Shown here one piece after another: positions 49,741 through 61,117 of a DNA stretch of 64,000 bases. Every line of letters begins with the position of its first letter. Within the stretch, counting starts at the first letter, position 1. The DNA is from Actinomycetota bacterium. Lineage in GTDB: Bacteria; Actinomycetota; Acidimicrobiia; Acidimicrobiales; RAAP-2. Both the position numbers and the translations under genes were made by a program. The stretch is from assembly GCA_029850535.1 (NCBI GenBank), contig JARCRU010000101.1:62001-126000 (forward strand), written 5' to 3'. The notes beneath the pieces were generated by a model that worked only from the letters and a program-made list of their open reading frames with translations, searched no databases and had not been told where the DNA came from.

Positions 49741-49881
49741 TGCCCTCCCTTGCGTCGAAAGCTACTCCGAGGCTAGTCGTCGACCTCCCCTTTTTTGGCC
49801 GCAGGAGCAGAGCCAGAACAGCTGACCTGCGCCACCTTCATCAGGGCCCTCGACCGCACCGATTAAGAGGGACACGCCACT

Positions 49882-49918
49882 AAAGAAGATCTCCCCAGGG
49901 CGCAGCCCTGAGGAGATC
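49882..49918 (-). terminator. Terminator downstream of rplU-rpmA
   Basis: Minus-strand GATCTCCTCAGGGC-TGC-GCCCTGGGGAGATC followed by TTCTTTA. Confidence 0.85.
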
Positions 49919-49941
49919 GACCAAAGTTGAACCTTGGAGAA

Positions 49942-50196
49942 TTAACTCTCGGTCAAAATGTCCACGAGTTTGCGGCCACCACGAAAACCGAACTTCACCT
50001 TGCCCTCGGCCAGGGCGAACAGAGTGTCGTCCTTGCCAATGCCCACGTTGCGCCCCGGGTGAAACAAAGTGCCACGCTGGCGAATGATGATCGAACCGGT
50101 CTTGACGAGCGTGCCGTCGAAGGCCTTCACGCCCAGGCGCTGGGCATTGGAATCGCGGCCGTTACGGGTAGAACCGCCACCTTTAGTCTTTGACAT
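49942..50196 (-). CDS. rpmA: 50S ribosomal protein L27
   Basis: [43 protein letters not shown]. Confidence 0.97.
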   Translation of the reverse strand: MSKTKGGGSTRNGRDSNAQRLGVKAFDGTLVKTGSIIIRQRGTLFHPGRNVGIGKDDTLFALAEGKVKFGFRGGRKLVDILTES

Positions 50197-50205
50197 AGTT
50201 GCTCC

Positions 50206-50562
50206 TTACGCCTCGACGGCTTCGACGGCCTTAGCCGCCTTGGCGGCCTTAGCCGGCTTCAGAGAGATCTTGTTGATCTCCACGGTGGTGTACCACTGAC
50301 GGTGCCCCCAGCGCTTGCGCTGGATGGACTTGGCCTTGTAGGTGAGGGCGCGGATCTTGGGACCGCTCTCCACACCAACGATGGTGCCCGTTACTCTGGC
50401 GCCCTCTAGCGCCGGACCAGCGAGAACGCTGTCTCCGTCCACTAGTAACACGGGCTCGAACTCAATGACAGCACCATTCTCTTCGGCGCGCTTGTCAACG
50501 CGGACCAATTGGCCCTCGGTGACGCGCTCTTGAGATGTGCCTACTCGGATGACGGCGTACAT
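50206..50562 (-). CDS. rplU: 50S ribosomal protein L21
   Basis: MYAVIRVGTSQERVTEGQLVRVDK...YKAKSIQRKRWGHRQWYTTVEINKIS. Confidence 0.96.
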   Translation of the reverse strand: MYAVIRVGTSQERVTEGQLVRVDKRAEENGAVIEFEPVLLVDGDSVLAGPALEGARVTGTIVGVESGPKIRALTYKAKSIQRKRWGHRQWYTTVEINKISLKPAKAAKAAKAVEAVEA

Positions 50563-50602
50563 AGGGTTTCTATAGTAGCCGAAATCCGTAACCTTGCGTG
50601 AC

Positions 50603-52255
50603 CTACAGGCCAGTGGCGACGACGAAACCTCGTCCATCGCACACGGCACAGACCTTGGAGACCGACTCCAACAGTCCCTCGTTGACTCGCTTGCGGGTCA
50701 TTTCAACTAGTCCGAGTTCGGAGATATCAAAGACTTGTGTGCGCGTCTTGTCGCGACTGAGGGCCTGTCGAAGTGCCGAGGCCACCGCTTCGCGGTGAGA
50801 CTTGGCTTCCATGTCGATGAAGTCAATCACGATGATGCCGCCAATGTCGCGCAAGCGAAGTTGTCGCGCCACTTCTTCGGCGGCTTCGAGGTTGTTGCGG
50901 AACACCGTCTCTTCGAGGTTCGTGGTGCCGACGTTCTTGCCGGTGTTGACGTCAATGACGGTCAACGCCTCGGTGCGCTCAATGATGAGTGAGCCGCCCG
51001 AGGGCAGAAACACTTTGCGGTCCAGTGCCCGGTGCAGTTGCTCGTGCACAAAATAGCGTTCAAAGAGGGGAAGCTCCTCACTGGACCTGTCGTAGTACTC
51101 AATTCGGTCGGCCAACTCCGGGTTCACCGCCAGAACGTAGTCGCGCACCTTGTTGTAGAGGTCGACGTCATCGATGATGACGCCACGGAAGTCGTCGTTC
51201 AACTCTTCGCGCAACACCCGCACCGCGAGGTCCAGGTCGCGATAGACCAAACGCGGCTGGTTGGACTTGGCCACCTCGGCTTCAATGGCGTCCCACTTCT
51301 CGCACAGCGAGGTGACGTCGCGCGCCAGGTCGTCGGCCGCCACACCCTCCGCCGCCGTGCGAATAATGATGCCGTGGCGCGCGGGCTTGACGTCGTCGAT
51401 AATCTTGCGCAACCGACGTCGTTCACCGTCGGGCAAGCGCTTCGAAATGCCGATCGTGCTGGAATTGGGCACTAGGACCGCGAATCGACCGGGAATCGAG
51501 ACTTCCTGGGTGAGGCGAGCGCCCTTGGCGCCAATCGCGTTCTTGGTGACTTGACACACGATGGTCTGGCCAGATCTGATCATCTGCTCAATACGCTTGT
51601 CGTTGGACGTGGTTCCCTCGATGTCGTCATCACTGAGCGAGATGTCGCCTCGGTAGAGCACGGCGTTCTTGGGAATGCCGATGTCGACGAACGCGAGCTC
51701 CATGCCCGGCAGGACGTTCTGGATGCGGCCGACGTAGATGTTGCCGTCGATCTGGTTGGTCTCGTCGGCGGCCTTAGCGACCGTGTACTCCACCATGGTG
51801 CGACCTTCGAGGGTGGCAATGTGAGTGGCCTCCTTGGTGGTGTGCACGCACATCAAATAGCGACCCTGGGCCCGCGTGCGGCGTTCTCCTCCGCGTCGCT
51901 TGCCCTTACGCGCGCGTGCGCCGTCGTCGCCGTCCAAATCCGGTGCCGACGCCTCGACCGGCGCCTCGACGGGACGCGCACTCTGCCGATTCGGTGCACC
52001 CTGGCTGGGAGCGCCAGAGCGATTCTGACCGCCCTGACCGCCCCGTCCACGGCCGCCACGTCGACGACGGTTGCCGCCTTGACCGCCGCCTTGACCATTG
52101 CTTGAAGAAGAGCCGTTACTCGAAGGTGACGAGGGGCTGGGCTGCTCGCGCGATGATCCCACCGAGGGACGGGTATCACCGATTTGCGGAGCGGGGCGGG
52201 TGTCGCCGATTCTGGGACTAGCCGGCGGTGTGGGGGTGGTGGTCTCGTCGCTCAC
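50603..52255 (-). CDS. rng: Ribonuclease E/G
   Basis: NIYVGRIQNVLPGMELAFVDIGIPKNAVLYRGDIS, LTVIDVNTGKNVG, GGIIVIDFIDMEAKSHR; Arg/Gly-rich N-terminal extension. Confidence 0.94.
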   Translation of the reverse strand: MSDETTTPTPPASPRIGDTRPAPQIGDTRPSVGSSREQPSPSSPSSNGSSSSNGQGGGQGGNRRRRGGRGRGGQGGQNRSGAPSQGAPNRQSARPVEAPVEASAPDLDGDDGARARKGKRRGGERRTRAQGRYLMCVHTTKEATHIATLEGRTMVEYTVAKAADETNQIDGNIYVGRIQNVLPGMELAFVDIGIPKNAVLYRGDISLSDDDIEGTTSNDKRIEQMIRSGQTIVCQVTKNAIGAKGARLTQEVSIPGRFAVLVPNSSTIGISKRLPDGERRRLRKIIDDVKPARHGIIIRTAAEGVAADDLARDVTSLCEKWDAIEAEVAKSNQPRLVYRDLDLAVRVLREELNDDFRGVIIDDVDLYNKVRDYVLAVNPELADRIEYYDRSSEELPLFERYFVHEQLHRALDRKVFLPSGGSLIIERTEALTVIDVNTGKNVGTTNLEETVFRNNLEAAEEVARQLRLRDIGGIIVIDFIDMEAKSHREAVASALRQALSRDKTRTQVFDISELGLVEMTRKRVNEGLLESVSKVCAVCDGRGFVVATGL

Positions 52256-52549
52256 GACGGGTACTCCTTGAGTTCTGGGTGAGGGAGCGGCACGCATCGG
52301 CGCAACTCCCCGTGGATCGGCCACGGTGCGCGAGACACGCGGCGGCCGGAGGGCAAACTACGTATTGGGCGGGTGTAAACGGGTCGCCGAAGGTCCCACG
52401 GAACTGGGCTACCTCCCTGACGTGTACCACGTTGCGTCCTTACTGCGGGCAACGACGGAATGATGCCACTCGGTCGTCACTGCGATTTCAATGCGCCACC
52501 GTCCGATGTACGGCCGCGCCCAACACCTCAAGGCTACTCGCAATACGCC

Positions 52550-54769
52550 CTATCCGGCCCTCTTTGTCGTGGTGGTCGTAGTTTTTACTCCAGGGGAGCT
52601 GGTGGTCGTCACATTATTCGCCCCGGCGCTGCCCGTGGTGGTGGTCGGGGGGTGGGTGGTGGTGGTGACCGGGGCCACCTGGCTCTTCACCGTCAATACC
52701 AAGGGTCCCAAGGGGTGGCGATAGAGGTAGTCAAAGGTCTGAGCGACCACAGGTGCGGCGGCATCGGCGCCGTAGCCGCCCTGGGCTATCGCGCACACCA
52801 CGACGTACTGGGGGTGATTGGCCGGGGCGAAGCCCACGAACAACGAGTTCGGCTCGAGGGGCTTGCCATTGGGGTAGTAGCCCGTCGACGCGGTTCCGGT
52901 CTTGCCAGCCACCGGGAAGACGGACTGGGAGAACGTGGCGTAGTGCTGGAACGTCCCGTAGGCGGTTCCGCTGGGATTTTGCACCACCCCTTCGAGTCCT
53001 TGCAGGATGGGATCGCGCACCGCCGGGGGCAGACTCACGTGACCCAGCACCCTCGGGCCGTATCGCACCACCAATTTGCCACTCGGGCTCACGACCGCGG
53101 CGGCCACTTCAGGCGCGTATCGAGTGCCACCATTGGCGAACGTGGCGTAGGCGTCAGCCAGAGCCACGGGCGTTATGGCGGTAGATCCCTGACCGAAGGC
53201 CATTTCAATGTTGTCACCCGTGTACCACGTGTCGTTGGGGAAGGCTAATGGTGCCGCATTGTGTAACGCGATGCGCACCGTGGGTGAGTCCACGCGCCCC
53301 TGAACCTCATTGGGCAGGTCAATGTTGGAGTACTGATCGAGACCGTACTGGTGCGCCACGTTCTGAATGGGCGTCTCACCGTACTTAGCCTGCTGAGACC
53401 AGAAAAGGTAGCCCAATTGATAAAAGTAGTAGTCCGAGGACACGGTGATCGCCATCGGTAGGTCCACCAGTCCCGCACCCTGACCCTGGTCGTCATGAAA
53501 GACGCACCCGTGCGCGCCCTGCAGACAGCCGGGCACCGTGTAGTACCCCGTGTCATTCACCAGTTGCGTCGCCGGGAACACACCGGTCTGCATCTGTGCG
53601 GTGGCCGTGATGAGTTTGAAGGTGCTCCCGGGGGTGTAGAGACCTTGGATGGGATAGTTGGTGAAGGCCCCCTCGTTCAACAAGGTCTTAAAGGTGGCCT
53701 GGGAGAGGCCGTTGACGAATGAACTCAGGTCGAACGAGGGGTAACTCGACATCGCCAGTACCGCTCCCGAGTTCACGTCCATCACCAGCGCCGCTCCGTT
53801 GAGCGCCGGCGGCAGCACGCCGTTGGTGGGGTCGGGGGTGTGGCGAACTAGCGCAATGTCGGCGGCGAGGTAACCGTCGAGCGCCTTCTGCAGGCCCGCG
53901 TCCACGTTCAAGATGACCGAATCACCCTGTTGGGGTGGCGTTTTCTGCACCGCCCCCAAGATGTTGCCCTGGGCGCTGACCTCGATGGTGCTCGTGCCGT
54001 CGATCCCGCGCAGATACTGCTCGTAGAAATTCTCGATGCCGGTCTTGCCGTAGGTGGAGTTGGTGGTGTAGTTGAACGTCGGATTGGCCGCCATCTCCGC
54101 ACCGGTGATGGGTCCGACGTACCCCAAGAGTTGCGACGCCGTATTGCCGCCGAGGGGATAACTGCGCTGGGTGACACCCTGCACGCTGACGCCCGGGAAC
54201 TCACCCGGGTGCAGTTTGATGAATTGCACGACCGACGTGGGCGCGTTGGTCATGACCGGTGCGGGTTGGTACGGGTCGTACTGGACATTGGTGAGATCAC
54301 TCTGCACCTGACTCACACTCTGACGCGTGAGCGTCGCCAGAGCCCCGATCACGGAAGGGTTCAGGTACGCCTGCTGGCGCGAGAGCAGAATCTCAGTGGT
54401 GGTCACGTTGCTGACCAGTGGCGTCCCGGATCGAGAGACGATCAGCCCGCGCGACGCGGGAATGGTCGCGACGTGCAGCGAGTTCGATCGTACCGTCGCC
54501 ACCGAGGCGGATTGTTCAAGGATCTGGAGCATGAACAGGCGCACGAGGAGTAGCACCAGGAGAAGAGAGAAGAATCCCCCGATAATGCGCCAGCGGCGCT
54601 CGGGACGCGCTTGCACTTCTTCGGGTGATGCCACGAGGTCGCGAATGCCCACCGGTCGCGGCTCGTTGATGTGACGACCGCGTCCGCGAAAGGGATTCAG
54701 TGACACCCACGGACGCCACAACCGTTGGAACCACGACGCTGTCGGGCGATCCCGCCAGGAACCCTTCAT
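52550..54769 (-). CDS. mrdA: Penicillin-binding protein 2 (elongasome transpeptidase)
   Basis: TPGSTFKLITA (SxxK), VSSDYYFYQLG, VAGKTGTAS (KTG), within mreBCD cluster. Confidence 0.95.
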   Translation of the reverse strand: MKGSWRDRPTASWFQRLWRPWVSLNPFRGRGRHINEPRPVGIRDLVASPEEVQARPERRWRIIGGFFSLLLVLLLVRLFMLQILEQSASVATVRSNSLHVATIPASRGLIVSRSGTPLVSNVTTTEILLSRQQAYLNPSVIGALATLTRQSVSQVQSDLTNVQYDPYQPAPVMTNAPTSVVQFIKLHPGEFPGVSVQGVTQRSYPLGGNTASQLLGYVGPITGAEMAANPTFNYTTNSTYGKTGIENFYEQYLRGIDGTSTIEVSAQGNILGAVQKTPPQQGDSVILNVDAGLQKALDGYLAADIALVRHTPDPTNGVLPPALNGAALVMDVNSGAVLAMSSYPSFDLSSFVNGLSQATFKTLLNEGAFTNYPIQGLYTPGSTFKLITATAQMQTGVFPATQLVNDTGYYTVPGCLQGAHGCVFHDDQGQGAGLVDLPMAITVSSDYYFYQLGYLFWSQQAKYGETPIQNVAHQYGLDQYSNIDLPNEVQGRVDSPTVRIALHNAAPLAFPNDTWYTGDNIEMAFGQGSTAITPVALADAYATFANGGTRYAPEVAAAVVSPSGKLVVRYGPRVLGHVSLPPAVRDPILQGLEGVVQNPSGTAYGTFQHYATFSQSVFPVAGKTGTASTGYYPNGKPLEPNSLFVGFAPANHPQYVVVCAIAQGGYGADAAAPVVAQTFDYLYRHPLGPLVLTVKSQVAPVTTTTHPPTTTTGSAGANNVTTTSSPGVKTTTTTTKRAG

Positions 54770-55293
54770 CGCCGAGCTCGGATCGCCGACGAACTGACCG
54801 CGAGAGCGACGCGAGTCATGGGTCTCGCCAGTAGCAAGAAGGCCACCGTGTTAACCAACATGGAGTCCAGGAGACTCCCCCGCCAGAGTGAGAAATTGAG
54901 CACGAAGGCTCCGCCGATGACGAAGAGGAGAGGCGCGAGGAAGCCCGCCGCGGCGGCAATGGCCGGCGTGACCCACAGCGCGGCGGAGTCGAGGTCGCCG
55001 ACCCCCTCCTTGCCCAAACGTGACGCGCCGTACGCCAGGAACACACCAACGACCGCGCTCAGTCCAAAGGGGGTGGCACTCTGGGCGTCAAAGAGCAATC
55101 CGGCGAGCAGACCGGCGAATACCGCGAGAGAGGTCAGCCCGGTGAGTCCCAACGCCACCGGCCAGAGCCACACCAGCATGATCACAGCACCTGCGAAACG
55201 CCACTGCGTGAACACCGCGAACTGCACCCCCACCACCATGAGGGTGACCAGAGTGATGAGTCCCCGAGCTTGGGTCACGTGGATGGCTCCCAC
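54766..55293 (-). CDS. mreD: Rod shape-determining protein MreD
   Basis: ~175 aa, multiple TM helices, between mreC and mrdA. Confidence 0.85.
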   Translation of the reverse strand: MGAIHVTQARGLITLVTLMVVGVQFAVFTQWRFAGAVIMLVWLWPVALGLTGLTSLAVFAGLLAGLLFDAQSATPFGLSAVVGVFLAYGASRLGKEGVGDLDSAALWVTPAIAAAAGFLAPLLFVIGGAFVLNFSLWRGSLLDSMLVNTVAFLLLARPMTRVALAVSSSAIRARR

Positions 55294-56093
55294 AGCACCA
55301 CGTCGAGGTAGGCCAGGTTATTCAGATTCGCGGTGGGCGACAACGTGACCGAGTAACTCGACGCGCCTGGATTGATGAGGAGTTTGGTGACGCGCCCCAC
55401 CGGCAGGCCGGGCGGGAAGAGTCCCCCTTGCAGGCCGTTGGTCGAGAGCAGACTCCCCACGGCCAGCCCCGCGGTCACCGGAATCTGAGTCACGCTCAGT
55501 GGGTTGTTGATTCCCTCTCCCGAGACCAGCACGGAGGTCGCGCCATTGCCAAAGGTTGCTCCCACGACTGAACCAGTGTCGCTGAGCAGTCGCACCAGCG
55601 AGGAGTGCGCGGACGTGGCGATGATGCGCCCCACGAGTCCGCCATCGGCCACCACCGGCATGCCGCTCATCACGCCCTCATCTTGACCCTTGTCGATCGT
55701 GACGGTGGCCGAAAAGTTCGTCGGCGAAATCGCCGTCACTTGGGCGATCACCGTTCCGAGCGACGACGCCACGGGCACGTGCAGGGCTTGCGAGAGTTGG
55801 CGCAACCGCTGCGCGGCCGACGCGTTTTCGTCCGCGCGTAGGGTTGCCTGGCCCAGCAGATACCGCAGTTGCTTGTTCTGGGCTTGCACGTCAGAATAAT
55901 TGACCATACCGGCCACCATGTGACCAACGGGGCGAGCCACGAAGTCCGCGGCCCACGCAAAGGGGGACACCACCGCACGGGCCGCACTCTTGGCTCCCGC
56001 CACCACGCCGCCGGTCACGTAGAGCGTCACAATGATGAGGGTGCCGAGCACTCCCGTGAAGAAGAGTCGACGCCGCGAACGGTCTGAGGCCAC
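55275..56093 (-). CDS. mreC: Rod shape-determining protein MreC
   Basis: N-terminal TM, NKQLRYLLGQATLRADENASAAQRLRQLSQAL coiled coil, DEGVMSGMPVVADGGLVGRI. Confidence 0.93.
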   Translation of the reverse strand: MASDRSRRRLFFTGVLGTLIIVTLYVTGGVVAGAKSAARAVVSPFAWAADFVARPVGHMVAGMVNYSDVQAQNKQLRYLLGQATLRADENASAAQRLRQLSQALHVPVASSLGTVIAQVTAISPTNFSATVTIDKGQDEGVMSGMPVVADGGLVGRIIATSAHSSLVRLLSDTGSVVGATFGNGATSVLVSGEGINNPLSVTQIPVTAGLAVGSLLSTNGLQGGLFPPGLPVGRVTKLLINPGASSYSVTLSPTANLNNLAYLDVVLWEPST

Positions 56094-56096
56094 GGT

Positions 56097-57128
56097 TTAG
56101 CGCGAAGGCGACGTCTTGAGCATGCGCGAGAAGACATCGAGTTCTTCGAGGCACATGCCCGAGCCCAGGGCGACGCAGTTGAGGGGGTCGTTGGCCACGA
56201 TGATCGGCATATTCGTCTCCACCTCGAGTCGGGTGGCCAGACCGTTCAACAGCGCTCCCCCACCAGTGAGGACGATGCCCTGTTCCATGAGGTCAGACGA
56301 AAGTTCGGGTGGTGTGCGGTCCAAAGTCACTTTGACGGCGTCCACGATGGCCTGCACTGGCTCCTCGATGGCCTGTCGAACCTGTTCGGTGGAGATCACC
56401 ACGGTCTTGGGCAATCCGGTGACGAGATCTCGTCCGCGGATCTGCGCCTGCATTTCTTGCTGCAGAGGGTACGCCGAGCCCATCTGGATCTTGATCTCCT
56501 CGGCCGTGCGTTCTCCGAGCGCGAGTTGGAACTCCTTCTTGACGAAGGCCACTATCGCGTCATCGAGCTCATCGCCACCGACGCGAATGGATTGACTGGT
56601 CACGATGCCGCCGAGGGAGATCACCGCCACCTCGGTGGTACCACCTCCGATGTCGACGACCATGTTGCCCGTCGGCTCGTGAATGGGTAGGCCGGCCCCG
56701 ATCGCTGCGGCCATGGGCTCTTCAATGATGTAGGCCTTGCGCGCGCCGGCGAACTCCGCCGCCTCCATCACCGCACGCTGTTCCACACCGGTGATACCCG
56801 AAGGGACACAAATCACCATGCGCGGCTTGGCGAAGCGGCGTTGGTGAACACGGTGGATGAAGTACCGCAGCATCTTCTCGCAAATCTCGAAGTCCGCGAT
56901 GACGCCGTCCTTCAGGGGACGAATCGCCTGAATGTTGCTCGGAGTGCGACCAATCATCAACTTGGCTTGAGCGCCCACCGCCAGCGGCTTGCCGTCCTTG
57001 ATGTCGACCGCCACCACGGACGGTTCATTGAGGACAATGCCTCGACCGCGCACGTAGACCAACGTGTTCGCAGTGCCCAGGTCCACCGCCATATCGCGGC
57101 CCAGCAGTGAAAAGCGAGAATCAACCAT
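56097..57128 (-). CDS. mreB: Rod shape-determining protein MreB
   Basis: DMAVDLGTANTLVYVRGRGIVLNEPSVVAVD, NMVVDIGGGTTEVAVISLGGIV. Confidence 0.97.
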   Translation of the reverse strand: MVDSRFSLLGRDMAVDLGTANTLVYVRGRGIVLNEPSVVAVDIKDGKPLAVGAQAKLMIGRTPSNIQAIRPLKDGVIADFEICEKMLRYFIHRVHQRRFAKPRMVICVPSGITGVEQRAVMEAAEFAGARKAYIIEEPMAAAIGAGLPIHEPTGNMVVDIGGGTTEVAVISLGGIVTSQSIRVGGDELDDAIVAFVKKEFQLALGERTAEEIKIQMGSAYPLQQEMQAQIRGRDLVTGLPKTVVISTEQVRQAIEEPVQAIVDAVKVTLDRTPPELSSDLMEQGIVLTGGGALLNGLATRLEVETNMPIIVANDPLNCVALGSGMCLEELDVFSRMLKTSPSR

Positions 57129-57214
57129 ATAGAACCCTTAATGAGAGTCCGACGAGTACTCTCCTACCCCTCTAAGGCTACGACACGGGAGCGTCGCACA
57201 CCAAACAGGTCTGC

Positions 57215-57625
57215 CTAGCCTAGGGCGGGAAAGAAGATCGCAATCTCTCGTTGCGCCGAATGCGCCGAATCTGAGCCGTGAATCAGGTTCTGGCTGATCT
57301 CCACGCCCAGGTCCCCACGGATGGTGCCCCCAGCCGCCACAGCCGGATTCGTCGGTCCCATCATCGTTCGAACGATCTGCCAGGTGTCTTCGGGCCCTTC
57401 GAGCACCATCGACATCACCGGTCCGCGCGTGATGAACGCCACCAGGCCCTCGTAGAACGGTTTACCCACGTGCTCGGCGTAGTGGCGCTCGGCGGTAGCG
57501 CGATCCAGAGTGCGAAGTTCGGCCGCCGCCAGACGTAACCCTCGGCGTTCGAAACGACCAATAATCTCTCCGACGAGACCGCGTTCGACGCCGTCGGGCT
57601 TGACCAGGACCAGAGTTCTTTCCAC
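57215..57625 (-). CDS. ndk: Nucleoside diphosphate kinase
   Basis: [49 protein letters not shown] active-site His. Confidence 0.97.
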   Translation of the reverse strand: MERTLVLVKPDGVERGLVGEIIGRFERRGLRLAAAELRTLDRATAERHYAEHVGKPFYEGLVAFITRGPVMSMVLEGPEDTWQIVRTMMGPTNPAVAAGGTIRGDLGVEISQNLIHGSDSAHSAQREIAIFFPALG

Positions 57626-57645
57626 GACGGACAAATCTACCAGTC

Positions 57646-58974
57646 TCAATCGCGGTGGCGAGTTGAGAGGTGCAGCACGTCCGCTCTCACCTGTGCCACG
57701 AGGTACAAACTTCCCGCCGCGACGATGAGGTCGTCATCACCCGAGTGCTCGCGAGCGTGCGCCAGGGCCGCGGACACACTCGAGTGCTCGTAGGCCACTC
57801 CCCCCGCACGGCGCACGGCCTGGGCGACCACGTGGGCGTCCATGGCCCGCGGAGAATGTGGAGCGGCACAGTGGAATTCGGTGAAGCCGAGGGCCACCAA
57901 AGGTTGCACCATGTCGTCCACCTCGCGGCCACTCAACATGCCCAGCACGCAACGACGTTCCCCCTCCACGTGGAAGGCACCGTCCAGGGCGGCACACAGT
58001 GCGCGCATCCCCGCGGGATTGTGGGCACCGTCGACGACGATCATCGGGTGGCGACTGAGTAGTTCCATCCGTCCGGGCATGACGGCGTGCGCGAACGTCG
58101 AACGCACGACGTCCTCGCCCACGGCCCGTCCCAAGAAAGCCTCCGCGGCGACGAGGGCCGTCGTTGCGTTCACCCCTTGATGGATCCCGTGCAGCGACAC
58201 GAGGACGTCGTCGTAGTGCGCGAATGGCGTACGCACGGTGATGGCCCGCCCGCCCACGGCCAGGTCATTCCTCTCCAGTTCAAAGGATTCTTCGATCATC
58301 CAGAGAGTGGAGCCGAGTTCGCTGACGCGCGCCCGCGCGATTTCCACCACGATGGCGTTGGTAGTGGAGAGGACGGCCGTCGCGCCAGCACGAAAAATGC
58401 CCACCTTGTCACGCGCAATGGCCCCGATGCTGTCGCCCAACACCGCCGTGTGATCAAGGTCCACATTGGTCAGCACCGTCACGTCACCATCGACGACATT
58501 GGTGGAATCCCACGTCCCCCCGAGCCCCACCTCAACGACGGCGACGTCCACGCCCTCGTCGGAAAAGTGGAGCAACGCCCCCACCGTCAGGAGTTCGAAT
58601 CTCGTCAGTACGATGCCGCTCACGTGTTCAGCGTCGTAGAGGCGCCCCAACAGTGAGGTGAAGTCATCGTCATCGATCGCCACGCCATTGAGCGCAATAC
58701 GCTCGTTGAGGGCGTGCAGGTCGGGGCTGGTGAAGGTGCCCACGCGCAGTCCCGTAGCGCACAACAAAGCACTAGTCAGCGTCGTGGTAGTGCCCTTACC
58801 GTTGGTACCGGTGATATGCACCACCGGGTAATCACGGTGCGGGTCAGCGAAGAGTGCGAGGGTGTCCTTCACGGACTGCAGCGACGGAAGTTCGCGACGT
58901 CCAGGGGCGAGACGTTCGTAATCGACGTGCGATTCCAGCCACGCCAACGCGTCGTCGTACGTGGTCGGGCGCAC
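57646..58974 (-). CDS. folC: Folylpolyglutamate synthase/dihydrofolate synthase
   Basis: [32 protein letters not shown]. Confidence 0.94.
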   Translation of the reverse strand: MRPTTYDDALAWLESHVDYERLAPGRRELPSLQSVKDTLALFADPHRDYPVVHITGTNGKGTTTTLTSALLCATGLRVGTFTSPDLHALNERIALNGVAIDDDDFTSLLGRLYDAEHVSGIVLTRFELLTVGALLHFSDEGVDVAVVEVGLGGTWDSTNVVDGDVTVLTNVDLDHTAVLGDSIGAIARDKVGIFRAGATAVLSTTNAIVVEIARARVSELGSTLWMIEESFELERNDLAVGGRAITVRTPFAHYDDVLVSLHGIHQGVNATTALVAAEAFLGRAVGEDVVRSTFAHAVMPGRMELLSRHPMIVVDGAHNPAGMRALCAALDGAFHVEGERRCVLGMLSGREVDDMVQPLVALGFTEFHCAAPHSPRAMDAHVVAQAVRRAGGVAYEHSSVSAALAHAREHSGDDDLIVAAGSLYLVAQVRADVLHLSTRHRD

Positions 58975-58976
58975 GA

Positions 58977-60230
<1,254 letters not shown>

Positions 60231-60499
60231 CGCGCACCTCCTCCGTGCAACATCCTACGAGGCCCCCGCGTGAAAAAGAGGCACCTCTCGCACTACTCCC
60301 CACTCTCGAACGTTGCGACCACGCCCTACAGCCGTTGCCGACCGCGAAGTACCGAGCGTCGATCGACCAGAACGCTTCAACCCTGGCGCGATGGGCATCG
60401 TTGAAAACCATCGTGAACAGGGATTAACTGCTCACCCCCCGCCTCGAGCACACCGCAAGCTTCCGAGAGCGACCCGTTGAGGTGAGTGGACCCGTTCAC

Positions 60500-61108
60500 C
60501 TATGGTCGGGCGAGCAAAACCTCGTCGATGAGTCCGTACTGCACCGCTTCGTCGGCGCCGATGATGTAGTCACGGTCAGTGTCCTTGGCGATCCGCTCGA
60601 CGCTCTGACCGGTGTCGTGGGCCAGCATCGAATTGAGCATGTCCTTCATACGGAGGATCTCACGTGCTTGGATCTCAATGTCCGAGGCCTGACCCCCCAC
60701 TCCACCCCAGGGCTGGTGCAGCAAGACGCGCGCGTGGGGCAGGGCGAATCGTTTGCCCTTGGTCCCCGCCGCGAGGAGCACCGCGGCCGCCGAAGCCGCC
60801 TGGCCGAAACAGAAGGTCGACACGTCGGGCTTGATGTACTTCAGAGTGTCATAGATCGCCAGTAAGCCCGTGATGTCGCCGCCCGGAGAATTGATGTAGA
60901 GACTGATGTCCTTATCGGGGTCCTCGGACTCCAAGAACAACATCTGTGCACAAATCAAGTTGGCAATGGTGTCGTCGATGGGGGTTCCTAAGAAGATGAT
61001 GCGCTCACGCAATAAACGACTGTAGAGGTCGTAGGCACGCTCGCCCCGACTCGAGGACTCGACCACGGTGGGCACGAGGTAGTTCTGGGCACGGAAGTTG
61101 TCAATCAC
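60500..61108 (-). CDS. clpP: ATP-dependent Clp protease proteolytic subunit ClpP
   Basis: [45 protein letters not shown], catalytic [28 protein letters not shown]. Confidence 0.97.
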   Translation of the reverse strand: MIDNFRAQNYLVPTVVESSSRGERAYDLYSRLLRERIIFLGTPIDDTIANLICAQMLFLESEDPDKDISLYINSPGGDITGLLAIYDTLKYIKPDVSTFCFGQAASAAAVLLAAGTKGKRFALPHARVLLHQPWGGVGGQASDIEIQAREILRMKDMLNSMLAHDTGQSVERIAKDTDRDYIIGADEAVQYGLIDEVLLARP

Positions 61109-61117
61109 GTTGCTACC

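Noticed and set aside
57143-57163. GAGAGT-N9-ACTCTC inverted repeat upstream of mreB
   Set aside because: Only 6 bp; could be an operator but not distinguishable from chance without comparative data.
60245-60427. Small ORFs (plus 60 aa, minus 71 aa) in the clpP-clpX gap
   Set aside because: No ribosome-binding site/coding bias that I can see and no recognisable motif; treated as non-coding gap (reported as a finding instead).
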